In this document: one piece after another, positions 1-5,028 of the stretch
Numbering within the stretch: position 1 is the stretch's first letter
How the letters are laid out: every line of letters starts with the position of its first letter
Assembly: GCA_031272685.1 (NCBI GenBank)
Contig: JAISTI010000059.1
Span: 1-5,028, forward strand
Length of the DNA stretch: 5,028 bases
Origin: Propionibacteriaceae bacterium
Lineage (GTDB): Bacteria > Actinomycetota > Actinomycetes > Propionibacteriales > Propionibacteriaceae
Reading direction: 5' to 3'
The notes under the pieces: generated by a model
The model's input: only the letters and a program-made list of their open reading frames with translations
Databases searched by the model: none
Told to the model about the DNA's origin: nothing
Program-made: the position numbers and the translations under genes

Positions 1-1874
1 TGCTGGACACCGGCACCTTCCAGCCCTGCAACTCGGCATCCGGCTGCACCGGCACGAAGTTCGAAAACATGCTGAACACCGGCGGGAACCTCTACCAATC
101 GGCGGCGGCCCTGTCGAAATGGTGGGGCTCCTGGACGGAATCCGCCTACCCGTACCCCTCGTTAGACGGCATCTATCCCGCTGAAGCGCTCTACCAGAGC
201 GAGTTCCACATGCGGAATATGTACCTGCTGCCCTCCCCGTGGGTATCCGGCACTTCCAACAGCGGCCAGCTCACCTATTCGTACAGCCAGAACAACCTGG
301 CGGCCATCAAGAACGCCGTCTACACCTATGGCTCGCTGTTCGTCGCCTACTATTCCGCGGCGGAGGATGCCTCCGATTTCTCGAATTTCTACAACGCCGA
401 CAACGCCGCCTACTACGACTACCGCCAGGGCGACCAAGACAAGGCCGACCACGCCGTCACCATCGTGGGCTATGACGACAGCTTCCCGGCCAGCCGCTTC
501 AACACCAAGCCGCCCGCCAACGGCGCGTTCATCGTGAAAAACAGCTGGGGCACCGAGTTCGGCGACGGCGGTTACTTCTACGTCTCCTACTACGACACCT
601 CGCTGCAGGAGAGCGCCCACTACGATCTCGGCGGCGGCACCGACGGGGCGGGCTCGAACGGATACGTCCACAATTATTTCCTCGACGATTTCGGCTGGCA
701 GACCTCGTGGCAGCTTTCCTCCGCCACCGGCAAGATCGCCAACATCTTCACCATCCCGGCCACTTTCTCCCCGCAGGCCCTCGACGCGGTGCAGTTCGTC
801 ACCGCGCAGCCGAACACCAGCTACACCATCCAGGTGTACGCGGGCGTCGACGGCGTCACCCCCGATTCCGGCACGCTGCAGCCGATCGGCACGGGTGGCA
901 CCACCTCCGTCTCGGGCACGATCGACCTCGCGGGCTACCACATGGTGAAGATGCCGAACCCGGCCATCATGCGGGCCGGCACCAAATTCGCGGTGGTCAT
1001 CACCGTCACCGCCGCCAGCGGCAACTACCAAATGCCCATGGAGGCCGGGAGCCCCGCCTATGGGGAGGACGTCGAAATCAACTCCGGCGAGAGCTTCTAC
1101 ACCGTGCCCGGCTCAAGCTGGGTGGATCTCGGCGCGTACATTGCCAACTATCCGAGCATGGTGGGCAGCTTCGGCAACATCAACATCAAAGCGTTTACGT
1201 CCACACCGGACCTGACCGGCATCTCCATCTCCGGCATGCAGACCAGCTACCTGACCGGCCAGCCGTTCAACTGGAATGCCGGAACGGTGCTGCTGACGTA
1301 TGTAAACAACGGGCAGGAAACCTTCCCGTTCTCAGACCCGCTGGTCACCCAGCAGGGCTACTCCGCCACGGCCGGCACCAAGACCGTCACCATCCATATC
1401 GCGCAGATGCACTCCAGCTACACCGTGAAGGTGGCCAACGGCAAACTCACCCTGGATGTGAACGGCGGCCAGAAGCTGAAGAAAAGCTCGTATGCCTTCA
1501 AGTACGCCGGAAAGGTGAGCTTGCCCACGCCCAAGCGCACCAACTACAAGTTCCTGGGCTGGTACACCAAGAAGACCGGCGGCGTGAAAGTCACCAGCAG
1601 CACCAAGCTGACCGCGTCCCAAACCCTTTACGCTCACTGGCAAGGGGTTAAGCACACCATCAAGTTCAACGCGAACCATGGCAAGCATCTTTCCAAGGCG
1701 AAGATGACGGTCACCTACGGCGCGAAATACGGCAAGCTGGCCACCGTCAGCCGTTCCGGATACAAATTCTTGGGCTGGTACACCAAGAAGACCGGCGGCA
1801 CGAAGGTCACCGCTTCCAAGACGGTGAAGCTGACGGCGAGCAAGACGCTGTACGCGCACTGGAAAAAGAAGTAG
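1..1874 (+). CDS. Secreted papain-family (C1) peptidase with lectin-like, Ig-like and two InlB B-type repeats (5' end outside window)
   Basis: The reading frame is open from the left edge (first whole codon at position 3) to TAG at 1872-1874, giving 623 visible residues; the ATG at 69 is internal, because the frame and family similarity continue upstream. The catalytic His lies in DHAVTIVGYDD (residue 150, codon 450-452) and the catalytic Asn in VKNSWGTEFGDGGYFYVSYY (residue 180, codon 540-542), both classic papain motifs. The Gln and nucleophilic Cys must lie upstream, off the window. The only visible cysteines are residues 9 and 15, too far from any QxxCGSCW-type context to be catalytic, and they may form a small disulfide loop. 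After the peptidase (to about residue 215) come a lectin-like domain typical of bacterial C1 peptidases (about 225-400), a Big_3-type Ig domain (about 401-479) and two InlB B-type repeats (about 480-547 and 551-623) with FLGWYTKKTGG and LYAHW motifs. The protein ends in Lys residues, without LPXTG or a membrane anchor. By inference it is an extracellular cysteine protease held at the wall by basic repeats; its substrate is unknown. Confidence 0.9.
   Translation, partial: LDTGTFQPCNSASGCTGTKFENMLNTGGNLYQSAAALSKWWGSWTESAYPYPSLDGIYPAEALYQSEFHMRNMYLLPSPWVSGTSNSGQLTYSYSQNNLAAIKNAVYTYGSLFVAYYSAAEDASDFSNFYNADNAAYYDYRQGDQDKADHAVTIVGYDDSFPASRFNTKPPANGAFIVKNSWGTEFGDGGYFYVSYYDTSLQESAHYDLGGGTDGAGSNGYVHNYFLDDFGWQTSWQLSSATGKIANIFTIPATFSPQALDAVQFVTAQPNTSYTIQVYAGVDGVTPDSGTLQPIGTGGTTSVSGTIDLAGYHMVKMPNPAIMRAGTKFAVVITVTAASGNYQMPMEAGSPAYGEDVEINSGESFYTVPGSSWVDLGAYIANYPSMVGSFGNINIKAFTSTPDLTGISISGMQTSYLTGQPFNWNAGTVLLTYVNNGQETFPFSDPLVTQQGYSATAGTKTVTIHIAQMHSSYTVKVANGKLTLDVNGGQKLKKSSYAFKYAGKVSLPTPKRTNYKFLGWYTKKTGGVKVTSSTKLTASQTLYAHWQGVKHTIKFNANHGKHLSKAKMTVTYGAKYGKLATVSRSGYKFLGWYTKKTGGTKVTASKTVKLTASKTLYAHWKKK
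1555..1799 (+). repeat. 29-base exact direct repeat within the InlB B-type repeat coding region
   Basis: The bases at 1555-1583 and 1771-1799 are identical over 29 positions, start to start 216 bases apart, and both encode the LGWYTKKTGG core of consecutive InlB B-type repeats. The flanking bases differ on both sides (C/T before, G/A after). A third, diverged copy of the same core lies in the next gene at about 4311-4339. The identity at silent positions suggests recent duplication or gene conversion, although a strong codon bias in the host would also keep the copies similar. Confidence 0.85.
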
Positions 1875-1893
1875 CCGGCGCGCCGCCGCCCCC

Positions 1894-1912
1894 TTGACTC
1901 CGGCGCTAGGCT
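1894..1912 (+). promoter_or_regulatory. Weak promoter candidate upstream of the PstS-like mosaic gene
   Basis: The 69-base gap between the peptidase stop and the next start is the only sizeable intergenic space. It contains TTGACT (1894-1899), a good -35 match, and TAGGCT (1907-1912), which fits the actinobacterial TANNNT -10 pattern. They are only 7 bases apart, so they cannot work together. If TAGGCT is used alone, transcription would start near 1919, leaving a leader of about 25 bases that includes the ribosome binding site. If TTGACT is used, no good -10 lies 16-18 bases downstream. Read-through from the peptidase gene is an equally good explanation. Confidence 0.25.
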
Positions 1913-1929
1913 TGTCGCAAACCATTTTC

Positions 1930-1941
1930 GGGGACGGGGAG
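1930..1941 (+). promoter_or_regulatory. Ribosome binding site for the PstS-like mosaic gene
   Basis: Two purine-rich blocks precede the ATG at 1944: GGGGA at 1930-1934, nine bases from the start, and GGGGAG at 1936-1941, only two bases away. The first has normal Shine-Dalgarno spacing and is the likely one. With the clean signal peptide that follows, it fixes the start at 1944. Confidence 0.7.
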
Positions 1942-1943
1942 CA

Positions 1944-4622
1944 ATGACAATTTCACGCAGCCGCGGCGGCAAAACCACGCTGGCCGTTTCACTTTCCACC
2001 GCGCTGGTGCTGGGCATGGCGGCCCTGGGCGCCAGCAGCGCTTCCGGCGCCGGATCGCCCATATTCGCGGCCGCCGAATACCCCAGGGTAGACGGCTCCA
2101 CCGCCACCATCCCGCTCGGCACCGCCTTGGCAAGGGATTTCACCGGCCAGGCGGACCCGGCGGTCAGCTTCAACCAAACCCACCAGGCGTACCTGAACCT
2201 GGTGGATGGCAACGCCGACCTGATCCTGGTGACGCAGCCTTCCGCCGACGAGCTGCAGTATGCCGCCGACCACGGAATGGAGTTGGAGGTGGTGCCGGTC
2301 GTCAACGAGGGCTTCGTGTTCATGACGAACACCTCCAACCCGGTCAACTCGCTCACCCTGGATCAGATCAGGCAGATTTACGCCTACAACTGCACTATCA
2401 CGAACTGGAGCCAGGTGGGCGGGCCGGACATGGAGATCAAGGCCTTCCAGCGCAACTCGAATTCCGGCTCGCAGACCGGCATGGTGGAGCTGGTGATGGG
2501 TGGCATCCCGCTGCGCTGGACGGTGGAAGGCCAATCCGGCCCCATCGCCATCGACTCCGAGGGCGCCTGTGAATCCCCCACCCAGACCGTCGGCTCCATG
2601 GTGGGCCTGGTGACGGGCATCGCCTCCTATGACAACTCCGGCGGGGCGCTGGGGTACTCCTACTACTACTACGTGACCGAGATGTACGGCGACGCCGCCA
2701 ACCGCGAAAACCTGGCGCACATCAAACTGCTCGGCGTCAACGGCGTGGCGCCGTCCGACGAGACCATCGGTGACGGCAGCTATCCGCTCACCACCGCCTA
2801 CTACGCGGTAATCGACAAGTCTTCGGCGGCCGATTCGCCGCAGCGCAAACTGCTGGAGGCCATCCTGTCGCCGCGCGGGCAGCGGGTGGCCAAGGACGCC
2901 GGCTATGTGCCGGTGGGCAACGCCGCCGCCGCGAACACCCCGGCCAAACCCGACCCCGACCGGCTGAACGCCGAAAACCAGACCTTCCCGGTGAACACCG
3001 TGAGCCTGTCGGCGGCGCCGAAGCCGGGCACTTGCTGGGATATTTACGCCGACGGCACCCAGCTGCCGGCCGGATCGCCGGCGCCCACCCCGCCCCCGCC
3101 CGCCAACCCGGACGACCCGGTGGTGGAGCCGCCGGCGTACCTGTACACCGTCTGCGACCCGACAAGCGTCGGAGACCGCCTCGCCGTCTCCGGGCTGGCC
3201 GACCCGGCCGTCGCGCAGGCCATCGCCGACGACTACAACGCCAAGCTGATCGCCGCCGGCGACGACTACAACGTCGCCGCGGGCGTGCTCGACGCGGCGG
3301 TTTTCGGCGGCATTCTGGCCATCTCCTCGTATGAATACTTCCCTCCCATGGGAATCAGCTACCCCGTCACCGGGAATTACCGGTTGGACACCGGCGAAGA
3401 GCTGCAATTCGCCGACCTGTTCGTGGCCGGGGCGGACATCGAGGGGATGCTCGCCACCGAATACCTGGCCTTGCAAACCCAAAGCCCCGACCAAACCGAG
3501 CTGGGCTGGAACGCCATCCAGCGATTCCGCGCCGACCCGAACCCGTCCTTCGCGCTCACGCAGACCGGGGTGAAGGTGTACGACGTGACGCTGCCGTACG
3601 CGAAATACTGGTTCAATTTCGCCATCTTCAAGCGCTTTTATGACGCCGATGTCTTCACCACCGCCCCGGCGGAATGCCGGACGGCCGGCTCTGCCACCCC
3701 GGTGCCCTGCGAGCCCGCCCCGGCGAAGCTCGCCGAGCCGTCATTCACCCAGACCGGGCCGGACGGGTTCGCCGGCGCCGCCCCGTCCGGGTCCACTCTC
3801 ACGCTGGTGCTGCCGGACGGCTCCGAGCCTTCTTACCTGACCATCCCGGTGGCGGCGGGCGGCACCTGGTCGGCCGAAGTTCCAGCAGGTGCCAAGTCCG
3901 GTGCCGCTTGGGCGTTTGCCACCGACGCATCCGGCGCGCAGTCGGACGCTGTGGAGGTCACCCTGACGGCTCCGACGCCCACGCCCACCCCGACACCGAC
4001 ACCCACCCCGACACCGACACCCACCCCAACTCCGACGCCCACCCCAACGCCGTCCGAGAGTTCGGATTCGTCCCCGACGGAAAGCACCCCGGCCCAGACG
4101 GCTCCCCCAGAGGTGCAGCCGTCGTCCACCATCCCCGCCGCGTGCTGCCAGATTCCGCCCAATTGCTGCGATGCAAAGGCCAAGAAGGCCAAGCTGACGT
4201 TCAAGGTGAACGGCGGCAAGGCCCTGACGAAGGCCAAGCGCACCAAGACCGTCACCGTGGGGAAGAAGTATGGCGCGCTGCCCACCCCGAAGCGCACGCA
4301 CTACACCTTCCTCGGCTGGTACACCAAAAAGTCCGGCGGGGTGAAGGTGACTTCCGCCACCAAAGCGAAGGCGAATGCCGTGCTGTACGCGCATTGGAAG
4401 AAGCAGAAGGCGTACGCGAAGGTGACCACCCACACCCTGGCGGTGAACAGCCATCCGAGCAGCCTGATCCCCAAGCGGGTTGGCTTCCTGAACTACGGCC
4501 AGCAGGTGCGCATCCTGAAGAAGATCGACCGCCCAGGCAAGGTAAACGACTTCTACCAGGTGAAATTCCACGGCGCCAAGCGCTACATCTCCGCCCGCTA
4601 CGTGAAGGTCATCTGGAAGTAG
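1944..4622 (+). CDS. Secreted mosaic protein: PstS-like binding domain, DUF4163/DUF3298 (RsiV/PdaC-like) domain, Pro-Thr linker, InlB B-type repeat, SH3-like domain
   Basis: This 892-residue protein begins with an Sec-type signal peptide: basic start, hydrophobic core at about 11-30, likely cleavage near SGA at 34-36, and no lipobox Cys. Residues about 46-325 match phosphate-binding PstS-type proteins: DGSTAT at 50-55, a binding loop RNSNSGSQT at 170-178, GALGYSYYYYV, then GVAPSDETIGDGSYPLT, and the closing RGQRVAKDAGYVPV at about 311-324. Residues about 404-578 resemble DUF4163/DUF3298, with GNYRLDTGEELQFADLF at 477-493 as the strongest block. An Ig-like segment follows (about 593-675), then a P(TP)13 linker (677-703), cysteines at 734, 735, 740 and 741, one InlB B-type repeat (about 750-820) and an SH3-like tail (about 823-892). 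Six further cysteines (150, 209, 364, 404, 578, 589) could pair as disulfides. No LPXTG, membrane anchor or ABC permease is visible. By inference it is a surface ligand-binding or sensing protein; whether it binds phosphate is unproven. The InlB repeat ties it to the upstream peptidase. Confidence 0.88.
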   Translation: MTISRSRGGKTTLAVSLSTALVLGMAALGASSASGAGSPIFAAAEYPRVDGSTATIPLGTALARDFTGQADPAVSFNQTHQAYLNLVDGNADLILVTQPSADELQYAADHGMELEVVPVVNEGFVFMTNTSNPVNSLTLDQIRQIYAYNCTITNWSQVGGPDMEIKAFQRNSNSGSQTGMVELVMGGIPLRWTVEGQSGPIAIDSEGACESPTQTVGSMVGLVTGIASYDNSGGALGYSYYYYVTEMYGDAANRENLAHIKLLGVNGVAPSDETIGDGSYPLTTAYYAVIDKSSAADSPQRKLLEAILSPRGQRVAKDAGYVPVGNAAAANTPAKPDPDRLNAENQTFPVNTVSLSAAPKPGTCWDIYADGTQLPAGSPAPTPPPPANPDDPVVEPPAYLYTVCDPTSVGDRLAVSGLADPAVAQAIADDYNAKLIAAGDDYNVAAGVLDAAVFGGILAISSYEYFPPMGISYPVTGNYRLDTGEELQFADLFVAGADIEGMLATEYLALQTQSPDQTELGWNAIQRFRADPNPSFALTQTGVKVYDVTLPYAKYWFNFAIFKRFYDADVFTTAPAECRTAGSATPVPCEPAPAKLAEPSFTQTGPDGFAGAAPSGSTLTLVLPDGSEPSYLTIPVAAGGTWSAEVPAGAKSGAAWAFATDASGAQSDAVEVTLTAPTPTPTPTPTPTPTPTPTPTPTPTPTPSESSDSSPTESTPAQTAPPEVQPSSTIPAACCQIPPNCCDAKAKKAKLTFKVNGGKALTKAKRTKTVTVGKKYGALPTPKRTHYTFLGWYTKKSGGVKVTSATKAKANAVLYAHWKKQKAYAKVTTHTLAVNSHPSSLIPKRVGFLNYGQQVRILKKIDRPGKVNDFYQVKFHGAKRYISARYVKVIWK
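3972..4052 (+). repeat. Pro-Thr dipeptide repeat linker with an 18-base tandem unit
   Basis: These 81 bases encode P(TP)13, residues 677-703 of the mosaic protein. Inside it, an 18-base unit is present in two exact tandem copies (3984-4001 and 4002-4019), followed by diverged partial copies. Such linkers are extended, protease-resistant and often O-glycosylated spacers in secreted actinobacterial proteins. Here it separates the binding domains from the basic, probably wall-binding C-terminus. The exact tandem units make length change by slippage plausible. Confidence 0.9.
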
Positions 4623-4624
4623 CG

Positions 4625-4648
4625 GCCGTGGTTGAATAGGGCCATGGC
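4625..4648 (+). promoter_or_regulatory. Possible hairpin over the start codon of the transporter gene
   Basis: GCCGTGG (4625-4631) can pair with CCATGGC (4642-4648) as a 7-base-pair stem with one G-U pair and a 10-base loop. The ATG at 4644-4646 lies in the 3' arm. No U-run follows, so it is not an intrinsic terminator. It might limit initiation unless ribosomes arriving from the upstream stop at 4620-4622 melt it. In GC-rich DNA such a short stem can arise by chance. Confidence 0.3.
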
Positions 4649-5028
4649 ACTGGCGGCGCCGCCGGAATTGGATCGGCGGCATTGGAAGCGCGACATCGTG
4701 CTGTTTGTCGTCGCCCAATCCTTTTCGCTGCTCGGCTCGTCGGTGGTGGGATACGCGGTCATCTGGTATCTGGTGGGAACGGAATCAGCCACCGTGTACG
4801 CCATCGGCATGGTAGCCGGGATGCTGCCGCAAGGGCTGATCTCAGTCTTTGGAGGGGTGTGGGCCGACCGGCACAACCGCAAATGGCTCATCATCGGCGC
4901 CGACGCGGCGGTGGCGCTGGCCACGCTGGGGCTGGCGGCGATGATGTTCGCCGGCGCCGCCCCGCTGGTGGCCATCATGGTCGTCCTGGCGTTGCGTTCC
5001 CTCGGGGCGGGCGTGCAAACCCCGGCAG
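4644..5028 (+). CDS. MFS transporter, MFS_3/macrolide-efflux-like (3' end outside window)
   Basis: The frame runs open from ATG at 4644 past the right edge, giving 128 complete codons, roughly the first third of a typical transporter of about 400 residues. Four hydrophobic segments are visible: about 18-45, 50-73, 81-103 and 107-120. Between the second and third lies the MFS motif A, GGVWADRHNRK (residues 70-80, with Asp75 and Arg79), the conserved cytoplasmic loop of the family. The N-terminal pattern (WKRDIVLF, then QSFSLLGSSVVGYAVIWYL) is like MefA-type and other drug-efflux MFS proteins, so proton-driven export of a small molecule is likely, but the substrate cannot be told. The start is 21 bases after the previous stop and in the same frame. 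No good Shine-Dalgarno is seen: AGGG at 4638-4641 is only two bases from ATG, and a TTG at 4632 is an alternative start. Translational coupling to the upstream gene is possible. Confidence 0.87.
   Translation, partial: MALAAPPELDRRHWKRDIVLFVVAQSFSLLGSSVVGYAVIWYLVGTESATVYAIGMVAGMLPQGLISVFGGVWADRHNRKWLIIGADAAVALATLGLAAMMFAGAAPLVAIMVVLALRSLGAGVQTPA

Noticed and set aside
69..71. ATG at 69 as the true start of the peptidase.
   Set aside because: The frame is open to the window edge, no ribosome binding site precedes it, and a start here would remove the signal peptide and catalytic Cys region.
162..1031. Long open frame on the - strand opposite the peptidase (289 codons).
   Set aside because: Its translation is Val/Gly/Arg-rich and low in complexity with no recognisable domain, as expected for the antisense of a GC-rich gene; the + strand has clear papain motifs.
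1875..1893. GC-rich palindrome (CGGCGCGCCG) just after the peptidase stop as a possible terminator.
   Set aside because: A perfect palindrome without a loop and with no following U-run does not make an intrinsic terminator; a C-run follows instead.
2661..2672. Four tandem TAC triplets as a microsatellite.
   Set aside because: They encode the Tyr run in GALGYSYYYYV, which fits the corresponding PstS family motif, so the protein explains it.
1989..3494. 501-codon open frame on the - strand opposite the PstS-like gene.
   Set aside because: Biased Gly/Val/Arg/His composition, no motif and no convincing start signal. The + strand frame has a signal peptide and family motifs.
3674..4639. Overlapping + strand frame of 321 codons inside the 3' part of the mosaic gene.
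   Set aside because: It is a frame-shifted shadow rich in Arg/His/Gly, lacks a ribosome binding site and overlaps confirmed InlB B-type and SH3-like coding.
4598..4978. 126-codon - strand frame over the transporter start.
   Set aside because: The + strand in this region encodes MFS motif A and transmembrane segments; the reverse frame is an Ala/Ser-rich shadow.

Overview
The window is GC-rich, with almost wall-to-wall coding on the + strand. It holds two large secreted multidomain proteins followed by the start of a membrane transporter. High GC, GGGGA-type ribosome binding sites and extracellular proteins with Lys-rich InlB B-type (Listeria-Bacteroides) repeats suggest a high-GC Gram-positive host-associated bacterium, most likely Bifidobacteriaceae or a close relative. 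That placement is inferred from sequence style; no marker gene is present.

Layout: (1) Positions 1-1874 are the 3' part of a papain-family (C1) peptidase gene that enters from the left edge. It carries the catalytic His and Asn, then a lectin-like domain, an Ig-like (Big_3-type) domain and two InlB B-type repeats. (2) Positions 1875-1943 are a short gap with a weak promoter candidate and a clear purine-rich ribosome binding site. (3) Positions 1944-4622 encode an 892-residue secreted mosaic protein: signal peptide, PstS-like phosphate-binding-protein fold, a domain resembling DUF4163/DUF3298 (the extracellular part of RsiV and PdaC), an Ig-like segment, a Pro-Thr linker, a CC-x5-CC cysteine cluster, one InlB B-type repeat and a C-terminal SH3-like domain. 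(4) From 4644 to the right edge runs the 5' part of a major facilitator superfamily (MFS) efflux-type transporter, 21 bases after the previous stop.

All three genes point the same way, with gaps of 69 and 21 bases and no convincing terminator, so co-transcription is possible. The first two proteins are linked by nearly the same Lys-rich C-terminal repeat, and neither ends in an LPXTG sorting signal, so both probably act outside the cell and may attach to the envelope non-covalently through these basic modules. The transporter need not be functionally related.

The most unusual item is the second gene. It joins a transport-type solute-binding fold to an RsiV-like domain and wall-binding-type modules, with no lipobox and no ABC permease in view. 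This suggests a surface binding or sensing role rather than ordinary phosphate uptake.
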